The position numbers and the translations under genes are program-made. Positions 9,989 to 19,330 of a DNA stretch of 33,857 nt are shown here, one piece after another (the first letter of the stretch is position 1; each line of letters starts with the position of its first letter). A model generated the notes under the pieces. The model was not told where the DNA came from. It saw nothing but the letters and a program-made list of their open reading frames with translations, and ran no database searches. Origin of the DNA: Chara braunii (lineage: Eukaryota > Streptophyta > Charophyceae > Charales > Characeae); assembly GCA_003427395.1 (NCBI GenBank), contig BFEA01000549.1:207511-241367 (forward strand), given 5' to 3'.

Positions 9989-10864
9989 ATGGAAAGGGAG
10001 GAAGAAGTCCTTCGAGTGATCCGAGAGAGGCGAGCGACAGAAGGCCATCGGATACCAGATGAGGTAGTCGATACAATGAAGATAGGAATAGAGGGATTCT
10101 TAACGGAAGAAGAAACCCTCCTGATCAAAAGGACGTGCCAAAAGTTTCATCTGGCATTTACCTTTAGTGATCACAAAAAAGGGCGGTTAGACGCAAAGCT
10201 AATTCCCTTGGTCAGAATCCACATGGTAGAGCATGAGTGCTGGAATGACAAGGGTCAGTCCTATGAATTCGGGATAGCAGGAGAAGTAACAGATATTCTT
10301 CGAGCAAAAATGGACTCCTTCGTTGCAGAGCCTACCGCGTCACCGTATGCAAATAGGTGGTTCGTCTGTCGGAAACCCAACAAGACGCTGAGGTGGATTC
10401 AAGACTTGCAAAAGTTGAATGCGGTAGGCCAGTTGCAGATGCAGGTGACCCCTATGGGTTTTACGAGCGCGGTAGCCGAAGCGCTAAGAAGGATGCTCGC
10501 TGTAGCCGGAGACATGTTTCCAGAGAAGTGTGAGCCCTACATCGACGACAACCTGATCAAAGGCGCTCAAGACAAGGATGAGGCCGAAATCCAGCCAAGA
10601 ATTCAAAAATTTGTGTGGGATAACCTACAGGATATCAAGGACTTGCTCCGCCAATTTTTGGTATACAACATCAGGGCTAGCGGGCCTAAGAGTATTCTGG
10701 CAGTACCGGAAGTGCCCATACTAGGATTCCGCTGTGGCGTGTATGGAAGAAGGCCGGACCCAGCGAAGACCGACAAAATATCGCAGTGGTCAACGCCCCT
10801 GCGCACAACAACGGAAGTAGGAGCATTCTTAGGCGTGGTCGGCTTTTGGAGGATTTTTATTTAA
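9989..10864 (+). pseudogene. pol: Ty3/gypsy reverse transcriptase, internally deleted
   Basis: It carries the gypsy RT N-terminal pattern (SPYANRWFVCRKPNKTLRWI, then QDLQKLNAV), the VTPMGFTSAVAEA block and the catalytic box YIDD at 10538-10549. Palm and connection sequence follows (PILGFRCGVYG, GAFLGVVGFWRIF). Between LNAV and GQLQMQVTPMGF only a few residues remain, where the family has about 50-60, including the motif with the first catalytic Asp. A deletion of roughly 150 bp near 10425-10432 is inferred, making it inactive. The frame ends at TAA 10862-10864, but RNase H follows in the same frame, so the stop is secondary. The ATG at 9989 is internal to pol. Confidence 0.9.
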
Positions 10865-11400
10865 AATTTTGCCAGGATTGCTGAGCCTATCCGGGCCATG
10901 ATCAGAGAAGAAGGAACCATGGATTGGACGGAGGAGCGATAAGGAGCCGTCCGGACCCTCAAGGACATACTAACATCGGAATAAGTCACTCTAGCTGCGC
11001 CGTGTTTTAACGACGAGGTTGGATGGTTGTTTATCCTGGAGACAGACAGAGGACCTCTGGCCGTAGGAGGTGTACTGATTCAAAAGGATGAGGGAGGTAA
11101 GGAGAGACCAATTAGGTTCGAAAGTAGAACCCTGAACTCAGCAGAACAATGATACTCGCAGTTCAAGAAGGAGGTCCTAGCCATTCTGCATTGCCTCAAG
11201 ACCATCCAAGCCTACCTATTCGGGAGGTGGTTCATCCTCACGATCGATCCGACGAATGTCGCGGGGGCTCTAAAGAATTACAAGCCTATAGACCCGGCGG
11301 TGGGGAGATGGGTAAGATTCATCTGACAGTTCGATTACAAGATCGAACGAATTGCTGGAATCAGAAACAAGGCCGATGGGCTAAGTCGGGTCTGCAGCAC
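10865..11400 (+). pseudogene. RNase H domain of pol, with four in-frame stops
   Basis: In the RT frame, four acidic positions of gypsy RNase H can be followed: ETDRGPLAVGGVLIQ, FKKEVLAIL, LTIDPTNVAG and NKADGLSR. Stops interrupt at TAA 10940, TAA 10982, TGA 11150 and TGA 11324, but no frameshift is needed. The domain degrades the RNA strand during reverse transcription. Surrounding residues suggest the lost codons were Gln, Gln, Arg and Trp. Confidence 0.85.
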
Positions 11401-11806
11401 GCCTGAAGGGGTGGAAGGTGCGGAGCCCATAGACGCGTTCCTTGAACACGAAGGAGGGACCCTTGCTGTAGACAACGAAATGATGAGCGAAGGATGCGCG
11501 TGGGGAGAATTGTTGATTCAGACTTTGGAGAAAGGGGCACCTGCCATAGTGGCAGAGCTTAGGGAAGGTCCAGTCACTACTCGGGGACGCAAGGAGGAGA
11601 GGGACTCATGGGAAGCAATAGTAGGACCAAAGGAGGAATTGATAGCAATGGCCGTTGAGGGAGGCCGGGAAGCCGTGATGAGTCTAGTGGAGTCTTGGGA
11701 ACGAAAAGAGTTGCAGCTGATAATAAACCAGATGCAGGAGAGAAAGGACAAGGATCAGAAAGGGATGAAGTTCTTCTATGTTCAGATATACGAAGGGATT
11801 TTTTGA
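11401..11806 (+). pseudogene. RNase H-integrase linker of pol
   Basis: About 130 codons open in the pol frame, rich in Glu, Lys and Arg, with no conserved motif. It ends at TGA 11804-11806, immediately before sequence leading into integrase in the same frame, so the stop is probably a nonsense mutation (Arg to stop would fit). The length is typical of the connection region in this group. Confidence 0.6.
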
Positions 11807-12497
11807 GAGATTGGATTGTTGCTGGTAGGAAACAAGCAACACATGGAAGTCAGCCTTAAAGCGAGGGAGGAGGCCGAGAGGTACGTCCTAAGGGTCGGCC
11901 ATCTGTTCAGAAGGGAGGAAGGTGTTATGCCTAGAAGAGTTGTGTGCGGAAGATCTAGGCAGCTGGACGTGATCCAGGCATTGCACGACGGACTGGCAGG
12001 GGGACACCGATCATCCAAAGGGACTCTTGCTAAGATAACGCCTCTCTATTATTGGTTGGGCATGGTGGGAATGGTCGCCACATATTGTCAGACCTGTCTG
12101 ATCTGTCAGGAGCGGAGCTCGACACGCGTCTTCAAGTCGCTTAGACCAACATGGGTGCTGGGGCCGGGACATCTGGTCCACCTTGACCTTGTAGTTATGC
12201 CTGTATCAACGGATGGGTACAAATATATCGTGGATGCGCGGGACAACCTGAGTGGGTTCGTGGAGGCGGTCGCTCTCAAGAAAAAGACGGGGAAAAGCGT
12301 AGCAAATTGGATAGAGGACTTCTATCTGAGACATCCCTTCATCAGGAGGTTTATAGAAGACAATGGAACATAATTTGTGAACCAAGAAGTGTTGGGAATG
12401 CTTAAAAGGCTCTGCGTACCGATCAAACTCATCGAGGCGTATCACGCGGAGGCCAATGCACCTGTGGAAAGAGGGCACCGGACCTTAAAGAACTCAA
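11807..12497 (+). pseudogene. Integrase: zinc-binding and catalytic core domains
   Basis: The HHCC zinc-binding domain is visible as ALHDGLAGGH...CQTCLIC (His at 11984; Cys around 12090-12110). The DDE core follows: HLDLVVMP (first Asp, near 12185), EDNGT (second Asp, near 12359) and NAPVERGH (Glu, near 12466). TAA at 12371-12373 directly follows DNGT and is in frame with FVNQEVL, so it is a nonsense mutation. Near 12495 the frame changes by one and coding continues in frame 3. Integrase inserts the element cDNA. This copy is inactive. Confidence 0.9.
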
Positions 12498-13097
12498 TTG
12501 AGATTTGCGGCGGACCATCTGGGGAGCTGGCCTAGGTATCTTAAGCAGACTGTCTTCTCGGACAACATGACACCTAAGAGGACAACGGGATGCATCCCAA
12601 CGGAACTTTGGTACGGAAGAGAGATCGATTTTCTCGTGGAAGCCTTGATACGTACCTGGAACAGGTTAGATGACGATCCGCGTATGACCACGGAAGAATT
12701 AATTGAGGCAAGATATCAACAGGTCCTTAGGAACGAAGAGGTCATGGAAGACATCGCCAATCGGGTACTAGACAGCAAAATGAGGGAAAAAGCAAGGTGG
12801 GACCAGGTTAAGAATATCTGAAAGGAGCCACTTCAGGTGGGGGAGACGGTATTGCTAAGAAACTCGGCACTAGAAAGTACTTGGTCGGGGCAACTGGGGA
12901 GGAGGTTTGAAGGCCCCTACCGGGTCGCCAAGCGGGTGGGACTGAACACCTTTGATTTGGAAGATTTGGATAAAACTTGATTGAAAGGACCCTTCCCAGG
13001 GCAATGGTTGGTCATGTTTCTAAGTCGGGATCTAGTGGAACAGTGGCTTCAGGAGGCCGAGGATAAGGAAATTGAGGGGCTACAAGCTAACGACTGA
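12498..13097 (+). pseudogene. Integrase C-terminal region with GPY module
   Basis: Frame 3 carries the end of the integrase core (MTPKRTTGCIPTELWYGREI) and a helical stretch. Then comes VGETVLLRNSALESTWSGQL followed by RRFEGPYRVAKRVG, the GPY/F module of gypsy integrases. TGA at 12819-12821 and 12978-12980 interrupt the frame, each where Arg (CGA) would fit. The natural end appears to be TGA 13095-13097. No chromodomain is recognisable. Confidence 0.8.
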
Positions 13098-13477
13098 CAG
13101 TGGCCTTGCCCACACTATGGGTTTGTCTCTGACGGCGTATGTGGGACTGTCATTTTTTTAGGATGGGGCAATGGTTTGGACTGACTGAGGTTGGAAGGCG
13201 AATGTCCTGGGACTTTGTGATAACGGGTTTTATGTGACGATGGGAAAGGTTGTTGGGAGCATTGTATCATAGTTCTTGATGGGAAAATAATGGGATCATT
13301 ACAAATGTGGCATTTGCATGAAAGGGGAATGTATAATAGTGGCCTGATGCGAAGGGTACTGGGAGCATTCTGAGGGAAGGGGTATTGCCTACCGAACTGG
13401 GGGGACGTGTGTACAAGGGGCTTGGCGGGTGTTGTTTTGTTATACAGGATCAGGGAAGAAACCTTACAAAAGCAAAA
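13098..13477 (+). other. Spacer without recognisable gene
   Basis: About 380 bp between integrase and the acidic ORF, with a T7 tract near 13153 and short frames only. It could hold an acceptor for a spliced third ORF, but no convincing acceptor is seen. Confidence 0.35.
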
Positions 13478-14242
13478 ATGGAATTTGGCAACGAGAATGA
13501 CAGCGGGGCAATCAACAGGCCTAGCGAAGGGGGAGGAGCGGGACCAAGTCGAGAGCGGAGGACTGCCAAGAGAAAATTGTACATAGGGTATATGTCCAAA
13601 CAAGTGGTAGGCAGGGGAGCGAGAAACCGCGTGTGTAGAGGGCCTTCGCCCCTTCGGAAGGGAGAGGGTATATATATCTCATCCGGAAGTGAGAGTGAGG
13701 AAGAAAGGGTGAGTGTGGGAGAAAGGGGCAGAGCAGAAGGAGAAAAGATTCGGGCCTCTGCCGAAGGAAGGGCCGAAAAGTGCGAGCAGCATGAGCCTTG
13801 GCATGGGGAGAACGAGGGAAGTCAGGACATGTGCGATGGATGCGAGGATGGGAAAGAGAGAAGGGAGAGCCCGCTTGGAGAGCGGAGTGGCCATGACAGT
13901 TGTGATGGGAGATACCCGGACTTCGAGGAGGGATATGGGAGGAGGAAAGAAATCCCTTACAATCTGGACCCAAGGAATTTCATGGGTGAGTTCAGCCCGG
14001 TGCGAACGGAAGAGAATGTGGACGAGGAGGAAGAGGCGCAAGAGGTCATCGAGATTAGCAGTGGCGACGAAAGGGATGAGATCTCAAGGCCCAAAGAAGA
14101 GAGGCGACCCCCGATGCATCAGCCACGCGAACGAGCCTTCACATGGGAAGATGAGTTTGGACCGACGCCCAATCATTGGTTTCAACAATGGCTCAGTGTA
14201 ATCAAGCACGATTGGATTATCGAGACTAGGGAACTCGAGTAG
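13478..14242 (+). CDS. Acidic third ORF after integrase, with two SIM-like motifs
   Basis: A 254-residue ORF starting at the first ATG (the frame is open upstream to 13385 without an ATG). It is intact, unlike pol. It is low-complexity, rich in Glu, Gly, Arg and Ser, with a basic N-terminal part. Two stretches resemble SUMO-interaction motifs, a hydrophobic core followed by Ser and acidic residues: GIYISSGSESEEE (about residues 66-78) and EVIEISSGDE (about 190-199). The C-terminus is more structured and aromatic (FTWEDEFGPTPNHWFQQWL). There is no signal peptide or membrane segment, so no support for an envelope protein. Its position matches the extra ORF of some plant gypsy elements. Function is unknown. 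Confidence 0.5.
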   Translation: MEFGNENDSGAINRPSEGGGAGPSRERRTAKRKLYIGYMSKQVVGRGARNRVCRGPSPLRKGEGIYISSGSESEEERVSVGERGRAEGEKIRASAEGRAEKCEQHEPWHGENEGSQDMCDGCEDGKERRESPLGERSGHDSCDGRYPDFEEGYGRRKEIPYNLDPRNFMGEFSPVRTEENVDEEEEAQEVIEISSGDERDEISRPKEERRPPMHQPRERAFTWEDEFGPTPNHWFQQWLSVIKHDWIIETRELE

Positions 14243-14343
14243 GCAGGAGTGGCGACCACCAGGGTTGTCGACCCCCGGGCCCGGGGCCCCGGCGGGGGTC
14301 CCGGGGGTCAGTGGTCGGCACCCCCGGCCCCGGAAAAAAAAAA

Positions 14344-14829
14344 NNNNNNNNNNNNNNNNNNNNNNNNNNNNNNNNNNNNNNNNNNNNNNNNNNNNNNNNN
14401 NNNNNNNNNNNNNNNNNNNNNNNNNNNNNNNNNNNNNNNNNNNNNNNNNNNNNNNNNNNNNNNNNNNNNNNNNNNNNNNNNNNNNNNNNNNNNNNNNNNN
14501 NNNNNNNNNNNNNNNNNNNNNNNNNNNNNNNNNNNNNNNNNNNNNNNNNNNNNNNNNNNNNNNNNNNNNNNNNNNNNNNNNNNNNNNNNNNNNNNNNNNN
14601 NNNNNNNNNNNNNNNNNNNNNNNNNNNNNNNNNNNNNNNNNNNNNNNNNNNNNNNNNNNNNNNNNNNNNNNNNNNNNNNNNNNNNNNNNNNNNNNNNNNN
14701 NNNNNNNNNNNNNNNNNNNNNNNNNNNNNNNNNNNNNNNNNNNNNNNNNNNNNNNNNNNNNNNNNNNNNNNNNNNNNNNNNNNNNNNNNNNNNNNNNNNN
14801 NNNNNNNNNNNNNNNNNNNNNNNNNNNNN
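14344..14829. other. Assembly gap (486 N)
   Basis: An unbroken run of N flanked by A10 on the left and a G-rich stretch on the right. Homopolymer and GC-rich flanks probably caused the break. True length may differ from 486. Confidence 1.
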
Positions 14830-14919
14830 GAGGGGGGGTTGGTGGGGTGGGGTTGGGGGAGAAGGGGAAACAAATTGCTCTTTAACATTTCTTTCAGAAC
14901 CCCTGGGGGCTATTTGAGA

Positions 14920-14946
14920 GGCCCTTACACATAATTAGTAAGGGCC
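14920..14946. repeat. Inverted repeat, 9-bp arms
   Basis: GGCCCTTAC (14920-14928) and GTAAGGGCC (14938-14946) are perfect reverse complements with a 9-base loop. GGCCCTT recurs in the hairpin of the tandem unit just downstream. Confidence 0.8.
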
Positions 14947-15049
14947 ACCTCACCCTGAACGAGATAATGCTCATATCAGAGTCATGGCACACCAAGTATA
15001 TATGCTGTTGATTCACATTAAGGTCCGCGTTTCAGGAGTTATGGGACTA

Positions 15050-15560
15050 TACGCCGCCATATGTTTTATCTTTTGTGCAAGTGGTGACGAGTGGAGCAAG
15101 GCCCTTATGGCCATTGCTCGTAGGAAAAGGAAACAATTTCCCAAAAAAAAAAAAAAAAAAAAAGGAAACAAAAGAAAAGGAGGAATGAATCTTCTGCTAT
15201 AATTTGGAACCATACGTCGCCATATGTTTTGTTTTTTGTGCAAGTGTTGTGCTCGTAGTAAAAGGAAACAATTTTCAAAAAAAAAAAAAAAAAGGAAACA
15301 AAAGAAAGAGAGGAATGAATCTTCTTCTATAACATGGAACCATACGTCGCCATATGTTTTGTCTTTTGTGCAAGTGGTGTCGAGTGGAGCAAGGCCCTTA
15401 GGGTCACTGCTCGTAGGAAAAGGAAGCAAAAAAAATAGAGGAATGAATCTTCTGCTAGAACATGGACTCATACGCTGCCAAATGTTTTGTCTTTTGTGCA
15501 AGTAGTGACGGGTGGAGCAAGGCCCTTAGGGCCACTGCTCGTAGGAAAACGAAACAAAGA
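15050..15560. repeat. Four-copy tandem repeat with internal hairpin and A-tracts
   Basis: The unit carries ATGTTTTGTCTTTTGTGCAAG, then GGTGACGAGTGGAGCAAGGC, CCTTAGGGCCACTGCTCGTA, an A-tract and GAGGAATGAATCTTC. Copies start near 15058, 15221, 15352 and 15480 (spacings about 163, 131 and 128), and the length differences lie mainly in the A-tracts. GAGCA and TGCTC, with GGCCCTTAGGGCC between them, can fold into a hairpin. Minus-strand frames here are by-products of the repeat. Confidence 0.8.
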
Positions 15561-15689
15561 AATAAGAGAGCTACGGTAGTAAGTAGTTGTAATGTGTAAC
15601 CATAACTGTTGAATCTGTTGGAAAGCAGACCTGACTTCGGATCCAGAACATATATTGTTAGCCTGCTCCATTCTCACGTGAAATTGGCT

Positions 15690-15709
15690 GAACGTCTCTT
15701 GAGACGTTC
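15690..15709. repeat. Perfect 20-bp palindrome
   Basis: GAACGTCTCTTGAGACGTTC has 9-bp perfect arms and a 2-base centre. It lies in unique sequence between the 130-bp and 67-bp repeats. It could be a hairpin or a dimeric protein site; nothing decides between them. Confidence 0.85.
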
Positions 15710-15765
15710 GGGAAAAGGACAATTTAACAAAGAATTCGAATGCTCAATTTTTTTGGTTATATTAT

Positions 15766-15930
15766 CAGGGGTTCTGGACCCCCCCCCGAAAAAAATAAAA
15801 ATGCAGGGTGTTCTCAGTGTTGGTGATATTATTAGGGGTTCTGGACCCCCCCCAAAAAAAAGAAAAAATGCAGGGTGTTCCCGGTGTTGGTGATATTATT
15901 AGGGGTTCTGGACCCCCCCCCAAAAAAAAG
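15766..15930. repeat. 67-bp minisatellite, three copies
   Basis: GGGGTTCTGGACCCCCCC followed by an A-run, ATGCAGGGTGTTC, then GTGTTGGTGATATTATTA, starting at 15768, 15835 and 15901 (67-bp spacing). The C-run next to an A-run in each unit resembles the inner part of hAT-type MITE ends, which fits the transposon reading of the surrounding segment. Confidence 0.85.
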
Positions 15931-16260
15931 TCGGCAGGGTTCGGGCATCGGGGGTCGGAGGTCGGGGGTTGGCGGGGGTCGGGAGGCTGCGGGGACCGGG
16001 GATGCGGGGCCCGGGTGCCAGGGCCGGGAGGGTGCGGGGACCGGGGGTCCGGGGCCAGGGTCGGCGGGGGTTCCGGGGCCGGGGCCCCGGGGTGCTGGGT
16101 GTCGGGGCCGAGGTCCCGCTGGGGTGCCAGGGGTCGGGCGGGTGCGGGGGTCTTCAACGGGGTCCGGGGGTTTGCGCCCCCACGGGAGGGGGTCCGGGGG
16201 TGAAATCACGGCCCCGGCTTTGCCCTCGGGGGTCCCCGGGTGACAACCCTGGCGGCCACG
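15931..16260. repeat. GC-rich, G-run-dense block
   Basis: About 330 bp of very high GC, dominated by G runs of three to five on the + strand (GGGGTCGGAGGTCGGGGGTT and similar), with degenerate short repeats of GGGTGCCGGGG type. It has many possible G-quadruplex sites. Long open frames across it are composition artefacts. Confidence 0.85.
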
Positions 16261-16262
16261 CC

Positions 16263-18073
16263 TTTGGATTTTTACAGTGAGATGGAATTGCAAAGAATTG
16301 TGAAAAGGAAGAGAAAAATTCTGGCCTCTGGCCTGAGAGTTAAAAAGCCAGTAGAAAGGCAGGATGGGCAGGGGGTCGAGCAAGATGAGACACGTGATAG
16401 CTGAAGGGATTAGATGTTATCAGCGTTGAACAAGAATTGTGCTTTTCTTTTTGCAAATTTGAGATGACAAAGTTTGTATAGTATGAGTAAGCTTTGCTTG
16501 AATGAGTGATGAAAGGACTAGCTAAGATTGTGCCACGACAGGTTAGAAGATAGCATTTTGAGGCTAGTTTTTGAATGAGCTACCTTCGAAAGAGTATATG
16601 CAAGACAATGACGCGGGGCATGGGGTGAGACTGGTTGGTAAGGGTGTACTGTGAACTTTGGATGGAATGAGGATTCTGTTTTTTTTTAGAAGAAACTGTG
16701 AGTGCAGATTGACAAGCAAAGCAAGGCATTGAAAGCGGGTCGAATACGAGAGAGGCTAGGGAACCTATGGGTTAAGGGGCGTGAAGAACACTCCTTCCCT
16801 AGGAGCCTAATCCAACTGAGTCATGAATGAGTCTGAAAATAGCCAAGAGTCGAGAGACCAGAAAGAGTGAAAATAAAGGGGGTGCCCCTGTCTTTTGCTA
16901 TGGTTGAACGGGCAGGTGGGCTAGTGCTACTTCGGGTTGTGAGCCTCCATTTGAGCACTAGACGCTCAATCAGATGTTTGCATGGACAGTAAATGATTGA
17001 GAAATGGACAAAGGAAACCGCACACATAAAATTGCAAGAGATGGCCACCTTCTAACCCCCAAGACAGAAATGGGATCCGTGTCCTCGAGGCTCACCCCCT
17101 CGGGCGCTAACATTGGAGTGGAAAAGGAATGGCCCTAACCAGGTTGTTCGACTTGAGAATGGAAAGGAATGACCCTAACCAGGCTGTTCGACTTAAGAAT
17201 GGAAAGGAATCGACTTGAGAATTGAAAGGAATGGCCCTAACCAGGCTGTTCAAGTTGAGAATGGAAAAAAAAGACCCTAACCAGGTTGTTCGGAAATTAC
17301 CCCTGACAAGGGTCATTTCTTTCGAAATAGGCAATGGGGTCCCCTGCATGACTGATTGAGAAAGGATTGATTGAGAACGAGTTGGAATGAGCAATGTGAA
17401 ATAGAAAAAGTCGGTGGGTCGGTCGTTGAAATAGCCATAAGAATGGACGAAAAAAAATGATGCCTTGGAATGAGAAGGGCAGGCCGAGCCTTAAGTCGAG
17501 AAGGGCATAGACCGTTGGGACGGTCATAAGGATTGGATATTGGGAAAATGTGAAAGTTGAGGATTGAAGGTGGGCCGACGGGTCGGCCTTGAAAGATGGC
17601 TATTGAAAAAAACGACCACCAGATCGGTCAAAGGGGTGGCCCTGTTGAAGAGAGACTGTCGGACCAGCCATGAGAGTCGGCCTTGAGAAAGAACTGGAAA
17701 AAGCATTGGATTGCATAACCAGGGGACCCTAGGCTATTTGAGGAAAGGTCGTCGGGCCGACCATGGAAATTGCATTGAAAGGAGTTTTGTTTTTTCTAGT
17801 CCCAGGCCTCAACAAGAGGGGGATACCGGTGCACGCACCGCGACCCCAAGACCTCTACCCGTCAAGGGAAAAGTCTCAGCGCGACCTATCCCTCATAAGG
17901 AAGGGTAAGGGTTGAAGGACCAAGGCATCTTTCTCTTCGGCTGGTGCTCGCCGTCCGGAACTAATTCCGACAAAGAGCTATAGTCGCGGAGTTCAAACTG
18001 CGCCTCATGTTGAGAACCAAAACGTCAAGGGCATGGAGCCAAACGGGCGTGAGAGCCATTATTTTCCTAAGTC
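16263..18073. other. Unclassified interior DNA, no gene recognised
   Basis: This is 1.8 kb without a convincing ORF. At 17131-17290 there are four copies of a roughly 40-bp motif (GGCCCTAACCAGGCTGTTCG followed by ACTTGAGAATGGAAAGG) at 17131, 17171, 17233 and 17273. From 17400 to 17800 there are loosely repeated phrases of the type GGTCGGCCTTGA. It may be a decayed non-coding interior or a nested element. Confidence 0.4.
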
Positions 18074-18451
18074 TCATTTGCTCCCCCAACCACACGTCAT
18101 ATCGTAGAGGGGCGGCGTGGCCGTTTGGGATAGACCAAGGTTGCTCGCGTTAAGTTGAGTGACAATGTCCAACGGGAGGGGCTCGGCGTGGTACCGGGTG
18201 GAATCCGCATCCACCACAGGACGAGTGACACCGCCCTGCCGGATCATTACAACCGTTCCGGGACTTACCGCGAGGTCTTCGTAACTGCACTCGCAGACTA
18301 ATAGAGAGCCCCAACTCTCTTGAAAGGAAGAGGCCGGATCCAAGAAAATACCACTTGGGAGGAACGATTCGCAAGGGGGCCACTTGTGGCATGACGGGGT
18401 CCTGGGAGGCGTGGACTGGACCCGCCTAACAGATGCGAGGAGACACCTCAA
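18074..18451 (-). CDS. Possible 125-residue ORF on the minus strand, unrecognised
   Basis: This open frame has balanced composition and reads like a real protein (SSFQESWGSLLVCECSYEDL, SPGTVVMIRQGGVTRPV, YHAEPLPLDIVTQL), unlike the low-complexity frames around it. I recognise no domain. It is antisense to the main element. It could be a captured exon or chance. The plus strand here has only a 63-codon frame at 18384-18575. Confidence 0.25.
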   Translation of the reverse strand: MRCLLASVRRVQSTPPRTPSCHKWPPCESFLPSGIFLDPASSFQESWGSLLVCECSYEDLAVSPGTVVMIRQGGVTRPVVDADSTRYHAEPLPLDIVTQLNASNLGLSQTATPPLYDMTCGWGSK

Positions 18452-18621
18452 TGATGATGCCCATCTCCAAAGAAGTGGCCGCCGGACCAGAGTAGAGGAT
18501 GAGGTGAGTTATCAGCGGGGGAGGGCTGATCACCCTTCCTTTTTTAGGCTGATGGGCCGGCATTCGTCTATTTAGTTGGCAGGGCAAGGTCTGCGTACCT
18601 CCAAGTGAAAACCAGTTGTGC

Positions 18622-18657
18622 GATGGGGACATCGCATTTTGAGTGGGGGGAAGGTGT
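18622..18657 (+). promoter_or_regulatory. Second polypurine-like 3' terminus
   Basis: GCGATGGGGACATCG, then TTTTGAGTGGGGGGAAGGTG, closely parallels the sequence before LTR2 (GCGATGAGGACATCG, then GAGTGGGGAGAATG, at 20077-20115). It looks like a duplicate or related element 3' end, with an LTR-like TGTG starting at 18654-18656. No matching LTR end was found. Confidence 0.4.
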
Positions 18658-18658
18658 G

Positions 18659-18770
18659 CCATCTACCGATGAAAAAGAGTGCAAAAGATAAGGTTACCAT
18701 AAGCTCAAGAAATTCCATCTACCGATGAAAAAGCGTGCAAAAGATAAGGTTACCATAAGCTCAAGAAATG
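18659..18770 (+). repeat. 57-bp direct duplication
   Basis: CCATCTACCGATGAAAAAG, then GTGCAAAAGATAAGGTTACC, then ATAAGCTCAAGAAAT occurs twice head to tail (about 18659 and 18715) with only one or two differences, so the duplication is recent. Confidence 0.9.
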
Positions 18771-18774
18771 AACG

Positions 18775-19330
18775 TGTAATTGACTTTGCGTGGGTTTGAG
18801 AAAGGTTTGGCAAGATGGCCAGAGGAAAAAGACATGTGTAATTGACTTTGCGTGGGTTTGAGAAAGGCCTGGAAAGATGTCCAGAAAAGAGTGACATGTG
18901 TAATTGACTTTGCGTGGGCTTGAGAAAGGCCTGGCAAGATGGTCAGAAGAAAAATGTTTGTAAAATTGACTTTGCATGGATTTGAGAAAGGCCTGGCAAG
19001 ATGGCCAATGGGAAAAAACATGTGTAATTCACTTTGCGTGGGCTTCAGAAAGGCCTGGCAAGATGTCCAGAAGAGAGAGACATGTGTAATTGATTTTGCT
19101 TAGACTTGAGAAAGGCCTGGCAAGATGTCTAGAAGAAAAATGTTTCTAAAAGTGGCTTTACATGGGCTTGAGAAAGGCCTGGCAAGATGACCAGAGGAAA
19201 AAGACGTGTAATTGACTTTGCATGGGCTTGAGAAAGGCTTGGCAAAATGTCCAGAAGAGAAAGGCATGTATAATTGACTTTGCGTGGGCTTGAGAAAGGA
19301 CTGGCAGAATGACCAGAAGCAAAGAGACAT
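18775..19330. repeat. 62-bp tandem array, about nine copies
   Basis: The unit is GTGTAATTGACTTTGCGTGG, then GCTTGAGAAAGGCCTGGCAA, then GATGTCCAGAAGAGAG. AATTGAC or its variants recur at 18779, 18840, 18902, 18964, 19026, 19088, 19150, 19210 and 19272, mostly 62 bp apart. Minus-strand ORFs with repeated peptides here come from the array. Confidence 0.9.

Larger units (their letters stand above)
14246..16262. mobile_element. Possible non-autonomous DNA transposon with inverted ends
   Basis: The left end reads GGAGTGGCGACCACCAGGGT, then TGTCGACCCC. The right end, reverse-complemented, reads GGCGTGGCCGCCAGGGTTGT, then CACCCGGGGACC. They share a roughly 25-bp imperfect terminal inverted repeat centred on CCAGGGTTGTC. 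Both ends pass into very GC-rich DNA. No clear target-site duplication is seen, and a 486-base gap lies inside. No transposase is visible. It begins four bases after the acidic ORF stop, so it sits next to, not in, that gene. Confidence 0.35.

Noticed and set aside
10862-12980. Alternative genetic code or stop readthrough for the in-frame stops
   Set aside because: All three stop codons occur, frameshifts and an RT deletion are also present, and other ORFs end normally at stops. Pseudogene decay explains everything.
13478-14242. Envelope gene after integrase
   Set aside because: No signal peptide, membrane segment or cysteine pattern; the protein is acidic and low-complexity.
14226-14934. 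ORFs spanning the N run
   Set aside because: They consist mostly of unknown residues created by the gap.
15765-16383. Pro/Gly/Arg-rich ORFs in the GC-rich block
   Set aside because: Open on several frames and both strands because stops are rare at extreme GC; repeat-derived.
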